64,000 bases of DNA from Perkinsus olseni (GCA_013115135.1 JABANP010000039.1:124001-188000), one strand, 5' to 3'. Shown: positions 46,301-56,876, numbered from the stretch's first letter. Notes: a model not told the origin generated them from the sequence alone. Numbers and translations: made by a program.

Positions 46301-46896
46301 TTCAACTACCGGCTTCACAGTCGAACCAGTAGTTCCAAGTAGAGCAAAGGGCAACGACACGCTAACACTTCGTGCATCAGGTTCTGGGAGAGGTTCACGA
46401 TACTGACCCGCCAAAGGATCACGAGTACCAACCAAGCGGACATGACCTTCCGCCATCTCCAAGGTAAGACCATAGTGCCAGAGGAAGTCGAAGCCCAACA
46501 ACATATCACAAATTAAGTCTTCTACTACATAGACCTTAAATTCAAAACTTACACAGGTACTACCAGCCCGCGGCGCACGGCTGGAGTAGACGTTACAATT
46601 ACCATTAGGCGAATCATACAGCGACAATTTTACAATCGCAGAGCCCAACAGAAGAATAGGATTACCGGGGTCAGCGGAGCCCGCATGAGTAAGTACAGGT
46701 TGAAGTCGCATGCCCTTAGGTAAATTCCTTTTAGGAACCACCGTTATACGAGCACCAGAGTCGATAAGAGCCCTAACAAACGGAGTACGGGCTTCTCCAG
46801 CAGATAAACGGGCAAAAATAAACGGACCATTAGCCTCACCAAAAGTACAGAGAGAGATCGGTGCCGACGACCGGGAGCCGCAATCCGGCCGTCGAA
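43292..46896 (-). CDS. pol: Pol: protease, reverse transcriptase, RNase H, integrase
   Basis: Entered by -1 frameshift from gag. Protease active site DSGAR at 46762-46748. Reverse transcriptase with FTSLDLKSGYWQVP and catalytic YLDD at 45193-45182. RNase H with CCDASDF (about 44740) and FSDHRPLQ. Integrase zinc finger (HDEKGH ... CTGC, about 43970-43850), then the DDE core: AADYLEI, HSDQGPQF (about 43600) and GLVERFN (about 43490). All catalytic residues are present. The internal frame is open for 1149 codons from 46741 and extends upstream to the frameshift site. Confidence 0.95.
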
Positions 46897-46906
46897 TTAG
46901 TTTCCC
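46865..46906 (-). promoter_or_regulatory. -1 programmed ribosomal frameshift signal (gag/pol)
   Basis: Slippery heptamer GGGAAAC at 46906-46900 is read in gag phase as G GGA AAC. The gag stop TAA follows at once (46899-46897). After a 5-nt spacer a 10-bp stem can form: CGACGGCCGG (46894-46885) with CCGGTCGTCG (46874-46865), 10-nt loop, one G-U pair. The pol frame is exactly -1 to gag here and runs open through the protease. Confidence 0.85.
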
Positions 46907-48090
46907 GAAGGAACGGGAACATTGCCCTGTATACCAGCCAAAAAGGTAGGACGGAGCGGGCAGTTACGGGCGAAGTGCTCTGTGTTACCGCAGATTGCGC
47001 AACCGGTAGAAAACTTCTTGTGCTGGCACTCCAAGGTAAGGTGCGGGCCTGCACATATACCACACCTTCGAGGACCTCGGCGTCGTAGTTGACCGTTCTG
47101 CGGGCCTTGCCCGCTGAATTGGCGTTGTTGTGGAGTACCCAAGACAGCACAAAGACGATCAAACTGCTCGACCTGCCGCGTTTGAGCACCCTCAAACGCT
47201 CCAAGTAACTTCGACAACATCTCGATGCTAGCATCTAACTTAGGTTCAATAGAGCGGACGGCATTAACACCAGTCTGGTCACTATTGTCGACGTAGGCAC
47301 CCAAAAGATCACAAACATCAGCAGCAGTTCGGGGACGTGCTCGGCGGATTTCAGCCTTCGCCGCACCTGTGGCCAACTTCGACAACTTCTCGACCAACAA
47401 CGTCTCCCTAGCAGGTGAAGACAACCGATTCTCGGGCTTCAACAAGTCATTGTACTCGTTCAGATACCGTGAAAGAGCGGCCGCGTAAACGGACAGAGGT
47501 TGGATACGATCCCACTGGTAGTTGTCAAACCGACTCCAAGCTTCATCAGGTAAGCGGCACTTCTCAAAGGTCTTGATGAGAACTGCCTTGTCCGCTTCAT
47601 AATTGGTCTTGGAGCACTGGGTCTTCCAAACATTAGCCGGATCACCAGTGAGGAAAGCACCTAGGAAACGGGCACGTGAATGATCATCGTAAAGGTTACC
47701 ATAGGTGTAGAGCTCGTAGGACTCGAACCAATCTCTGATACTGTCCGTAGGCTTATTAGCAAACTTTTCGGGAACGGGCACGAAAAGTCTCTTAGTCCGG
47801 GCAGGAAGACTACGGTCAGTAGGAGGACTCGAAGTAGAATCAGTCGTAACCATAGGCGTATTAGTAGAAGGTGTCGAACCATTAGGCGTGGTGCTAGAGT
47901 TAGAGGTAGCAGACGTCTGTGCCGAGGCGTTGGGTGGTGCCGTCGAATGTGATCCTGACGAAGGATCACCACCAGAATTAGGGTTAGCGGGCGGGGGAGC
48001 TGTCCCCGGAGGCGTAACTTCAGCCGTCTGAATGGCTATCTCACGATTATCACCAGTACCTTCGTTTTCGTTGTCGTGGTTCATGACCAA
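46897..48090 (-). CDS. gag: Gag with two zinc knuckles
   Basis: 397 residues. Low-complexity Ser/Thr/Pro N-terminus, a gag capsid core (TDSIRDWFESYELYTYG, AFLTGDPANVW, LSVYAAALSRYLNEYN) and two C-terminal knuckles: CGICAGPHLTLEC (a variant) and CAICGNTEHFARNC, a canonical C-x2-C-x4-H-x4-C. It forms the particle and binds element RNA. It ends ...PSGN at the frameshift site. Confidence 0.93.
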   Translation of the reverse strand: MVMNHDNENEGTGDNREIAIQTAEVTPPGTAPPPANPNSGGDPSSGSHSTAPPNASAQTSATSNSSTTPNGSTPSTNTPMVTTDSTSSPPTDRSLPARTKRLFVPVPEKFANKPTDSIRDWFESYELYTYGNLYDDHSRARFLGAFLTGDPANVWKTQCSKTNYEADKAVLIKTFEKCRLPDEAWSRFDNYQWDRIQPLSVYAAALSRYLNEYNDLLKPENRLSSPARETLLVEKLSKLATGAAKAEIRRARPRTAADVCDLLGAYVDNSDQTGVNAVRSIEPKLDASIEMLSKLLGAFEGAQTRQVEQFDRLCAVLGTPQQRQFSGQGPQNGQLRRRGPRRCGICAGPHLTLECQHKKFSTGCAICGNTEHFARNCPLRPTFLAGIQGNVPVPSGN

Positions 48091-48146
48091 ATAGATGTCG
48101 TTCGTGTGAAAGTTCTCGAAGTAAACAAGGAGCTGCTACCAAATTA

Positions 48147-48404
48147 TGTAGGACCAGTGACTCCTTATACGTAACTCAAGACGCGGCAAGTAGCAGTGAC
48201 AATGTTGTACGAAAGCGGACGTACAAAGAGCCAAAACCAAGTATACGTTTATACGATCGTTCTTATGTTGTCCGTTGTAGCTATTGAACTACCACTATAG
48301 CTTAGCTTGCAGCACGCTTAGTATCCAGCGGACAGGGTTGCGTTCGGGCCGAAAATTGGGACAGGGGGACAGTGACACACAATGGTCTAGCCATTGGTAC
48401 AACA
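48147..48404 (-). repeat. 5' LTR, Ty3/gypsy element
   Basis: 258 bp, identical to the other LTR as read. Primer-binding site directly downstream on the minus strand. Confidence 0.95.
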
Positions 48405-48408
48405 TATT

Positions 48409-48717
48409 GTTGTCGAAAGATGACCCCTAGGGCTAGATTTTGACACGTGTCGGCGTTTGTAGAATGGACAGAAAGATGATGTTGTCCAAAGGAGCGCTTA
48501 CGAGCGCCACCAATGAACAACTGTAATTTAGAGCAGTACTTTGCGGATACTAATCTCTATAGACCGTCTGCCGCTGTAAAGATATCGAAGCGGGCATGTA
48601 CTCTCCCAGTGGGATCGTCTTTCTTTTCGACTAGTGCTAATCATCGACCGGCTAGCCAGGCGGCGTCACGAGCCTCTTATTGAAGTAGTCACTACAGTGG
48701 CCTTGAGTTTGTTAACT
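48409..48717. other. Intergenic
   Basis: Contains the continuation of the TTTGGACAA-rich tract (TTGTCCAAA at 48482) and the 5' flank of the MFS gene. Confidence 0.5.
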
Positions 48718-50449
48718 ATGTTGTCGCCACCAATTCATCGTGTAAGGGAAGGTGAACCTCTGCCACCACCAAGCTCATCATACAGCATACTCAGTGAAGT
48801 AGTGGCACGGGAAGGGTCGGGCTAGAAGTCATCACTGGCACCACTCTTCATTGTCGTGCATTCCATCGCCCTAGAGTGTCTCCTATCCTAGTCGTACGAT
48901 CGTTCCTGTTGCAGGACAGTCGGCCCCCTTCCCCCAGCCAGGCCCCTCAGCAGCGGCTAAGGCATCGGTTCTCAGCTCGAGCTAGGTAGACAGCAGCAGC
49001 AGCAGCTCGCCTCTAGTGGGATCATCCCTGTTCGCAGGCTATGGGGTGTCCTACTCGTCGCGGTGCTGGTTCAGTTCGGCGCGCACTTCATAAAAACGAT
49101 ATCACCACTAAAGGCTTACTACGCCAAGGACCCTAAATGGTCGCCACCGATAGACTCTCTTCGTTGGGGTTGGTTCCAGTCCATCGGAACACTGCCCAAT
49201 CTCATCCTCCCCGCCATCGGAGGCGTCATCGTTGACAAACGCTGGGGCGTTAAGCTCGGGGTTATGTTCTTCCTCGGGGTGGTCTGTATCGGACAGTTCA
49301 TCTTCTTCCTCGGCACTAGAATACACACCTACTGGTTGGCCATGACGGGGAGGTTCATTGCAGGAGTTGGGCAGGGCTGTGTATCCTCCCTCACGGGCGC
49401 GATCGCAGCTATTTATTTCCCTAATAAAATCACCTTCGCCATCGGACTCACGGTAGTATCGCAGCAGTCGGGTGATGGAGAAGGGAGCGACATGCTCTTC
49501 GTTTTAGGAATCCTTCCATTCGTTGTCGGGCGTGGTGTCCAAGACGACCCTCGCGCCAGTCGCGGAGCTCTTCCACGGCGACTACAGCATGTCCATCCTC
49601 TGGGGACTCTTCTGGTGCCTTGTCTCGAGCGTGGTCTCTTACTGGTGGCTCAAAATGAGTAAGAAGACTCGCTACCGACAGATGCCGCAGCAGCACGTCC
49701 GAGTCAAGGGAGCTGCAATCTTCCGAGATTTCCGTCGGACGTTGATGCTGCCTCTGGCCTTCTGGGTGGTCTGTATTCTCCACCTGCTCTTCTCCAACGC
49801 CCATCGGGTCTTCGGCCATATCGATGCTGACTACCTCAGGGCAAAGTATAATTACTCGAAAGTTGAATCGGGTCAATCAGCAGCTATCACCGACAGCCTC
49901 GGCATAATCCTATCGCCGGTGATGGGGCTGGCCATTGACTACACCGGCAGGTCTGCAGTATCCCTTCCCGTCATACTGATGGTAGCAGGGTTGATCGGCT
50001 CCCTAGGGTACTACTTACTCAGTAGCGACCTGCTAGCCTCCCCGGACGTGCCGCTCTTTATGCTGTCCTTCTGCAATGCTATTACGCCTACGGTCCTTCG
50101 TGCGACTGTACCCTCCGCTATACAGGGTTCGGGAGCGCTGTTTGCTACAGCGTACGGCTGCTATGAGGTGATGGAGGCTGCTGGCGTGTTTATCGGAGGC
50201 TGGATGGTCGGTCTGGTCAAGACCATGACGGGAACGTATCAAGAGGTGGTCCTGTGGTTCGCTTTCTCTCTGATACTGGCCGTACTGTTGTCTCTTACGC
50301 TTTTGGTAATGCAGTCCCGCAGAGGTAAGGCCGCTGCCGAGACTGGCTCTACTACCAGCGACGAGGAGGAAGGCAATAGTATCCTGACGGATCGTGTAAC
50401 AATGCCTAAGAAAGACCAGCCTTCGGCGATCGGCGGTCATGCGGCGTGA
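48718..50449 (+). CDS. Major facilitator superfamily transporter (MFSD1-like)
   Basis: Polytopic membrane carrier, about 502 residues, four exons with matching phases: 48718-48798, 48915-48985, 49038-49452, 49508-50449. The N-terminus is cytosolic, Pro/Ser/Arg-rich. TM1 starts at LWGVLLVAVLVQFG. Between TM2 and TM3 the MFS signature appears as GGVIVDKRWGVKLGV, with MTGRFIAGVGQGC following. The central loop is basic (KKTRYRQMPQQHVRVKG); the C-terminal half has six hydrophobic segments and an acidic tail (TTSDEEEGN). It resembles MFSD1 and related lysosomal/protist carriers. Substrate unknown. Introns of 52-116 nt. Intact. Confidence 0.9.
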
Positions 50450-51455
50450 ATCGTTTTGTTATGCTCTTACTGCTGCTATCACTATTGCCACTGTTACCTC
50501 GGCTGTCAGTGGGCACGCTTTGGCGCACAGCAAACCTCACTGGGGAATGCCCTTCGTATCAACCGTCCCATTGCGCGTAGCAGCAGCTTTTTGCATTGAG
50601 CTGTCTTAGTAGTAGCAGCAGTACTAAAGACACCTACCTCTTCCTTATACCATTACCAGCGTCAGCAGCTGCTTTCCTGGTTGTCGGTCGAGTTAGTTAT
50701 GTAGGCTCGCTACCGTTGTCGCCAGGTGGTGGCTTTTTACGCTTAGGAAACCGCCCTTCTGCCTCGTCGTAATCGACGAGTTAGTGCCCTGTTTTCTCAA
50801 CTTTGTGTGGTGCCATTGAGTGGTTAGTTCGGTAACGGACGGGCTGTACTCCAAAGTTTTATTACTAATGACGGATAAGCGGCAACCAGAGAGGAGTCAG
50901 TTGAAGTCAGCTGGAAAAGGAGGGCGGATGGGGTCTCGAGACTACTGTGCCCTCACTAGGCCGATACTCGCTGGAACGACGGAGGTAGTGATGAAGGAGG
51001 CACTGCAGTGGGTTTTCGACTTCTCGAGGAATTAGGCTGAAGTCGTTGAATGGAGGTCGTAACGAAGGGAACTTCGGCCAGGACGAAATCGAAGTCGAGG
51101 GTAGTTGCGAATTTTCGAATTAGTTGCCGAGCCGTCATGGCTATCGTCCATCACTGAATCCGTTAAAATTTCGTAGGAATTACTGGTCTGGTCCCTGCTC
51201 TTTGGGATTGCAACTTCTGGTTGTGATGCGCAACTCTCAAACAAACCGCCCCGTAGCTCTTCAAGCATTCGATCGGTGGGGAGATACTCATAGAGCTTCA
51301 GTACATCCTAATGATGCTTCAGCCACTCACGGCAATATAAGTGGTGAAATAGCTCCTTTTTAACGAAGCAGGACTAGTCGCTGTCATCAGCGTTGGTATA
51401 CGCCTGTTGTACGCTGAATGTTTGATTTCGTCTGAAAGGAGCGCATCGTCGTCAG
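50450..51455. other. Intergenic, possibly with the first exon of TRAPPC5
   Basis: No motif-bearing frame. The missing N-terminal exon of TRAPPC5 should lie in the right half but I could not identify it. Confidence 0.4.
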
Positions 51456-52377
51456 GTCTCCCAAGCCGCTGTTTCACATTTGTTCTGTGAAATGGTCTGC
51501 TATGCTGTCCGACGGCAAGGGCCGGACAATGAGCATTTGGAGACCAAGTTGCATAGAATGGGAGCATCTTTGGGGCCTGGCTTACTGGAGCTCACTTATA
51601 TGAGGGACACCCGTCGGAGTGTAAGGGGGGAGGCTACAGTAGGCCACGGGGATCTTGGTGATTCAGATGTCTCGAAAGCGCGACTATAAGGTCTTGCCGT
51701 TGTTGTATCACATTGCAAGCTACCTATGGAAGACATTATTCGGCCACGAAGCTGAGGTAATCGTAGTAGTAGCTCAAGAAGAGCTCTTAATGGTTGAAGT
51801 TGGTCAAGGGAAATCCCGAGGATCGTAGTGGTGTATGGAAGCGTGCTTGGGAGGTTGTTATGAACCAAATTTACCGCTATTCGAAGCGCTCGTCCTCTGG
51901 TTGGTATAAGCGTTTACTGATTGATGGAAGTAGTGGTAGTTGTACGATGATGGTTGCGGACAGGTCTTAACAACCGATCAAGAATGGGAGTTTTATTTGG
52001 CCGATAAACAGTGGTTGTTGAACAAGTAATCCAGGATGCCCGAATCCGATACCTCATCTTCAGACTACATCAGATTCATATCCTTACCCCCGGGCTCCGA
52101 CCAGTCCGAAGACAACCTTGTGAACTGCGGCGCGTTCGCTGCTGGCCTGGTCGAGGGAGCGCTCAATGCTGCTGGCATGGTAAGCTGAAACTACTCTTCA
52201 TTTCAATGCACGCTTCGCTCCGCCTCTCAGCCATGTAAATGTGCGTCGGCCTACACCAGTGATGACCCCGAGGCTGACCCTATGGCCATCACCATCATCG
52301 TCGACTTCGAAAAGGGCGTTATCGAACGGCAGAGACGAGTGGCGGCGGGTGGGAGTGCCTTAGTGGGCACGATGTAA
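51456..52377 (+). CDS. TRAPPC5: TRAPP complex subunit 5 (Bet3 family), lacking first exon
   Basis: Core subunit of the TRAPP tethering complexes acting in ER-Golgi traffic. Exons, phases consistent: 51456-51620, 51667-51756, 51964-52025, 52074-52179, 52231-52377. Motifs in Trs31/TRAPPC5 order: VSQAAVSHLFCEMVCYA, GASLGPGLLELTYMRD, YLWKTLFGHEAE, EFYLADKQWLLNKFISLP, NCGAFAAGLVEGALNAAGM and a C-terminal ITIIVDFEKGVIERQR. NCGAF and the preceding helix form the acyl-chain channel region of the Bet3 fold. The start exon is not found. Intact from the first exon shown. Confidence 0.88.
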
Positions 52378-52454
52378 CCAATCTGCACTATTCAGTATTC
52401 TTTAACATTGCTGCGTGAACCACTTGCTATCTTGCGTTTCCTCAACGCACGGAG

Positions 52455-52913
52455 ATGGGCAGGCATTTTTGTAAGTGTTTTATGGCGATGAAGTCGCGGC
52501 TACATTCCGCCCTACTTCTCCTGACTCTATTCGGCTTCCTCGGGTTCCTCGGAGTCACGCTGGATCATGCCCTCCTCAGTGTAGCATCGTCGCCATCGTC
52601 ACCAGCAGCTGCAGCAGGCCTCCGAGCTTTACCTCATATAACGGTCTTCCACGCCAAGTGGTGCGGCCCGTGCCTCTTGCAAGCCGACGAGTTGGCAAAA
52701 CTACTACCAATGGAGTACTACATCGACAGAATCGACGTTGATGAGAACAAGGACCTCGCGAGGGCAAGTGGAGTTGGCAAGCTGCCGTGCATCGTTGTGG
52801 AGGCGCCCAATGGAAGGATGGTGAAGATGGAAGGCCTTCGGAGTGCTGAGGACATCACGTCAACGATCGATGAATTGACGGGGGGAGGAGTGCAGCCGAT
52901 GATGATGAGCTGA
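52455..52913 (+). CDS. Membrane-anchored thioredoxin-like protein
   Basis: Disulfide oxidoreductase, 152 residues, intronless. A hydrophobic segment at residues 17-35 (SALLLLTLFGFLGFLGV) acts as signal peptide or anchor. Then a thioredoxin domain: ITVFHAKWCGPC with the active-site WCGPC, IDVDENKDLA, and GVGKLPCIVV with the cis-Pro. The C-terminus ends in Met/Ser. Likely in the secretory pathway or an organelle. A second in-frame Met at residue 10 is a possible start. It lies 78 bp after TRAPPC5, same strand. Confidence 0.88.
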   Translation: MGRHFCKCFMAMKSRLHSALLLLTLFGFLGFLGVTLDHALLSVASSPSSPAAAAGLRALPHITVFHAKWCGPCLLQADELAKLLPMEYYIDRIDVDENKDLARASGVGKLPCIVVEAPNGRMVKMEGLRSAEDITSTIDELTGGGVQPMMMS

Positions 52914-53228
52914 AACTTACCATTGTGATACTTTTCGTGATTGCCTGGCCCTCTTGGGTTGTCAAGTCACTCTTGGTACCAAGAGATTCTGGGCTGGCTT
53001 CATTGGCATTCGTACGCAGGCGCCCCCCTGGCCACCCGCACTGCACTGACGCTGCTGCTCTCGACCGTTTCATGAGCGACCGCGTGTGAAACGGACGACT
53101 CTTGAAACTGTTGGCGGTTTCAGATGTAATGGGTGGAGAAATTGAGTGTGAGTTACAGAGAGTTTAGCGACAACTGGTTGGTTGATGACAACTATCCTAC
53201 AGTGTCTTGCTCTTCTCCCGACCCTCCA
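52914..53228. other. Intergenic
   Basis: No feature recognised. The left boundary of the inverted duplication is at about 53229. Confidence 0.5.
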
Positions 53229-54370
53229 ATGGTATCTGCCGTCTCCTTAGCTCTCACAGGCTTTCTACTCCTCCACGAGGCGGCTGGCGGTAAACTGAAG
53301 CGCCCCGATAAGGATAAGAAGAAATGTGAGCTGACGGGAAGCCGATCGTATCACTTCCTCTCGCCCATCGGACTTCTTTTGCATTTTCAGGGGAGCCGAA
53401 GGTCTTCGCCGCATCGAAGAATGTGAACTACAACCTCTACGCCAACGGGAGGGGTTGGGTCAAGTCAAACGGCAAATCCGATTGTGATGGTAAATGGAAG
53501 GACGCTGAGACGTACGGCGCTCGGAAGAAGAAAATCAAACAGTAAGTTCACTCCAGGCCTCTTCCCATTCAGCCAATCCGTGGATTTCGTTTTCAGATTT
53601 TGTATCCGTTTGCACGAGAAGCATCAAGACGATAGAGGATATACTGATGCACCTAAAAGATATGGTCAGTCGGCACCACTCCTACTACGGGGAGTTTATT
53701 TGCTGCGGTGGATTTCTCAGATTGCCGACTTGATCCGAATGACAAGGGAAATGACCACGGTCGTAAAAACCGTGACTGGCTGTAGGCGAAGCTTCCCTGT
53801 TAAGAATTCGAGTATCCCTTGTTTAAATTACAGGTGTTACGAGAAGGAGATGGACTATGTTTTGATGCCGCCCCATGGCCCCGGGCTCAACTCGACTTGT
53901 CCGTCGACCAACCCGTGGCTACAACGTGCTCTGTCGTGTAAGTCGAATACGCTGGTATCATGCGCTCTTGTCTTCGGTTCGATCGGCAATTTGTCTTCCT
54001 CAGGGTATCCGCGTGATAGTCCACCCAAGTGGTGTGAATATAACTGGTTCGAGAAAAGGCAAGTCTGCTGGTGTATGCCCGGCTTCTATCGGGAATCACC
54101 GTATGACAAGTCGCTGTCTAAAAGGTGAAGTTCTCACGGCAGATTATTCTTCATCTCATTTATATTTTTCTTCAGAGGTTGTCCAGACGAAGAGATATTC
54201 ATCGTACCAAACTTCGTCAAACGGACTGACCTCCGCAAACTTGAAGCAAACGACGGGTCTGCTGCACCGATCATTGATGGGACTTTGGCTGAGGAATCCT
54301 CTACTGAGGACTGTACCTGCCCATCAACGTCTGCTGCATTCGAAGACCTTTCCAATCTCCGCGTCCGCTG
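53229..54370 (+). CDS. Cys-rich secreted protein, copy 1
   Basis: Signal peptide (AVSLALTGFLLLHEAAGG), then a basic KLKRPDKDKKK, an exon with NVNYNLYANGRGWVK and SDCDGKWKDAETYG, then FCIRLHEKHQDDRGYTD, CYEKEMDYVLMPPHGPG with PSTNPWLQRALSC, a WCEYNWFEKRQVCWCMPG block, and a last exon GCPDEEIFIVPNF ... CTCPSTSAAF ending at 54370. Exon joins through GT-AG introns of 50-110 nt agree in phase. Family unknown. The start ATG (53229) differs from copy 2, which begins three residues earlier as MPSV; sequence before it does not match, so this copy may have lost its own promoter. Confidence 0.7.
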
Positions 54371-54586
54371 AGGCCGAAGTCTGGTTTTGGGATGAAGTCT
54401 CGACGATTATGAAAGTCGATAATTGATGATACCATCGGACACTGTTCACTATCAGTTTTGCCGCATATGGCAATGTTGATGTAGTCGTCCTTATAAACAA
54501 CATGCCGCACTCCCTTTAACTGCGCATGTGAAGTCTGTGTGAAACTACGGAAGTTCTCAGAGGACTTGGTGTGTTGAGTTGTTTGG
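53229..54586. repeat. Inverted duplication, left arm
   Basis: Reverse-complement of about 56877-58220 with only scattered differences. It carries a whole gene and continues about 215 bp past its stop codon, then the arms diverge. Confidence 0.92.
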
Positions 54587-54615
54587 ACCCATTGGTTCAT
54601 CGGGACGGGTAACAT
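54301..54615 (-). other. Antisense open frame over the 3' end of copy 1
   Basis: 104 codons, opposite strand. The same frame exists at 56740-57156 in copy 2 (SFTQTSHAQLKGVRHVVY is shared). It might be a shadow of the Cys-rich gene and its 3' flank; kept here because it stays open in both copies outside the gene. Confidence 0.2.
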
Positions 54616-55744
54616 AAGTCCTCGACATTCATCATCACGATTGTAACATTCTCTTACAGCCTCGTGAGAAATGAAACGCAGGAAATGCGTATCACATCTC
54701 AGCGCGCCGAGATTACTGCTTAGTTAGATTAGCACTAATGCACCTTGGGATCATCGCTCGTACTCTCCCTTCTGAGTCGAACTAAAGGCTATTTCTAACC
54801 TATTACACCCAATTGACATGATACCGAGTAAATCTTAAGCTGCACGTAGCGCAGATAAGCGTAACCTAACAGAGCGATCACTCGCAATCTCTCAAATTTT
54901 GCATACCCGTAATGAGGATTCCTTATGACGCTGGGTTCTATTTCGTCCTCCATATCACCCTCTTGTTAAAGCGAAGAGATTTCTCCAATTTGTGCTTTCA
55001 CAGCCGGATAGATTCCCCCATGGTTGTTTGGCAGTCAACAATATCTTACTGAGCTAGATCAGATGAGAGCTCAACGCAAAAAGTACCACTTAGTTGAAAA
55101 ACTTGTTGATAGTCGATTTGAAACGATTTAAGCAAATTATCATCTGAACTTCCAATACTACAACGGCCGACAAAACGAAATTGTGAATGGGGAATATTCA
55201 CTATTTCATACGGTTGATAGCGAGGGTCCGTTGAATAAACTCACCCATCGTTATCAAGATGCATGAGACAGAGTCTATCACAAAAAAAACTGAGATGAAT
55301 CGATGAAGTACATCTCGATGAAAACACTTGAAAAAAAGTGATGCGAACGAGTTCAGAATGTCTCGTGGGTGAGATAACCCTGATGAGCAATCGACATTAC
55401 TGAGACACTGGAAATGGTTCCTCGATAAGCGTATCACTAGGCGTCGAACACTCAAACCAAGCACAGCCCAGAAGTGTTACAGCAGCATGGTAGTAATACT
55501 CGCATGTCGAGGGTGTCAGCTTGGCAAATGAAGACGACCGAAGAAGCTACAAATGAGACTGAAAATTCAAGTACAGATTGGCAGAGGTGTAGTGCTCTAT
55601 GTTCTGCCGTTGCTCAAAGCTTTGGACGTGCAAGTGTCCAGTAAGCTCGACGACGGACGGTTTGGGGTTGATTTATCAATCGTCGAAATTCGGTGCCCAA
55701 CGGTTAAAGAGGAATGCTGGAAAAGGAGATGGAGCAGATGCATT
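54616..55744. other. Spacer of the inverted duplication, no supported gene
   Basis: A plus-strand frame at 55553-55837 (VSSKLDDGRFGVDLSIVEI) is protein-like but overlaps the better minus-strand gene at its right end. The rest is AT-rich. Confidence 0.4.
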
Positions 55745-56332
55745 TCAAATCGCAACTGTGAAGTTGCGCAAGGGAACCGACAGATCCTTCACCATAACGA
55801 TGTCCGTGACAGGAAAGCCGAAGAGCTGCACATCTGAATTGACCGAGATCCGGATCTCGAAGGGATCTGTGAGGAGGTCTGGTCGTACGGATAGATGCCC
55901 ATTAGCGAAGAGGTCGCCCTTGGAAACGAACTTGTTGATTGAACCTGCGTCCGCCAAGGTTAAAGCTGGGAAAACCAGATGACCCAGAAACCACTGGCTT
56001 GGGCCGCTACTCACGTAGATAGCAGCAGGTGGCATTCTGACCTTAGCCGGAAATTGCATTCCGGACACTTCTAGAGTGGTCCGGCACTCGTAACAAGTGT
56101 ACCCATCGCCGAAACCAACGCAGGGTACTTCCTTCCCCACGTGCAGTTCTCGTATTGACCATGTTGACTTTTCTATCATCATCGTGGCGATGTAGGGAAC
56201 CGCTATGAATTGGAGAAGAAATCTGGCTACAACCATCAGCGTGCAGATGAGCATGAAGAAAGGGGTTATCAGAAGACACCACCACGAAGGAAATGAAGGT
56301 GGCTTCTCGTACGACGAGCTGACTGGTCGCAT
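55745..56332 (-). CDS. Membrane protein with N-terminal anchor and lumenal domain
   Basis: 195 residues, intronless frame with ATG at 56332. Residues 16-50 form two close hydrophobic stretches (WWCLLITPFFMLICTLMVV, then FLLQFIAVPYIATMM). The remainder is a soluble domain with CYECRTTLEV and a beta-rich end (FEIRISVNSDVQLFGFPV) that superficially recalls late-embryogenesis-abundant (LEA2-like) beta sandwiches. It may continue in a further exon. It lies in the spacer of the inverted duplication. Confidence 0.6.
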   Translation of the reverse strand: MRPVSSSYEKPPSFPSWWCLLITPFFMLICTLMVVARFLLQFIAVPYIATMMIEKSTWSIRELHVGKEVPCVGFGDGYTCYECRTTLEVSGMQFPAKVRMPPAAIYVSSGPSQWFLGHLVFPALTLADAGSINKFVSKGDLFANGHLSVRPDLLTDPFEIRISVNSDVQLFGFPVTDIVMVKDLSVPLRNFTVAI

Positions 56333-56876
56333 CAGGATCCAAGCTGAAACGCCAATCCTAGAGAACGAACACGCAGAGACGAGCCGCTTTCCCGTGGCGT
56401 CCTCTATCCAAACTGAAGCACGGTAACGTCACGCCTGAGGCGGTGGTCAGGCTGCACGCTGTCACGCCCACGCGTGCCGATCATGGCGTCACGGGAGAAT
56501 CGCCGTGTCACCAGGGAACCTCGTTCCCCAGAAGGGAATTCCCTCAGCCTGAGGTATGTGAGGGTCCAGGCTGGATAGTCCCTCACAAGGGAACCCCATC
56601 GACTTCTCATTTTCGCCTATCCTATCTCGTCTCTCTACTGTGCTCGCGAAATAGTATCCTTCCCTGAACAATTGTCTCCTGCGCGTTTTGTGCGTTCTAT
56701 CGAGGCTGGACGGACCTTCTGCTCTGAAGGCATTATTTCTTGCCTTATGCAGAGGCTATACATTCAGAGCGAAGAGTTCGCTTCCCAGCTTCGGAAGCAA
56801 TTAAAGATTTGCATGGTTTGCATACCATCGCGTATGCAGCCCGGATGCACGATTCGATAAACCGACGAAAGCTGCC
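56333..56876. other. Intergenic
   Basis: Short internal repeats around 56470-56600 (variants of AGGGAA..CCTC). A plus-strand frame beginning at 56740 runs into the right arm (see the antisense frame). Confidence 0.45.

Larger units (their letters stand above)
40687..48404 (-). mobile_element. Complete Ty3/gypsy LTR retrotransposon
   Basis: 7718 bp on the minus strand. The two 258-bp LTRs (40687-40944, 48147-48404) read as identical. A TATT target duplication flanks the element (40683-40686, 48405-48408). Primer-binding site TTTGGTAGCAGCTCCTTG at about 48126-48143, polypurine tract TAGGGAGGAA beside the other LTR. Order: gag, protease, reverse transcriptase, RNase H, integrase, which is the Ty3/gypsy order. 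Identical LTRs mean a very recent insertion, so the element is probably still mobile. gag and pol are joined by a -1 frameshift signal; two further +1 frame changes occur near the integrase C-terminus. Confidence 0.95.

Noticed and set aside
47680..47952. Arg-rich plus-strand frame opposite gag
   Set aside because: Mirror of the Ser/Thr/Pro-rich coding strand of gag; composition alone explains it.
55553..55837. Plus-strand gene in the spacer of the inverted duplication
   Set aside because: Protein-like for about 30 residues but overlaps the longer minus-strand membrane-protein frame; left as undecided sequence.
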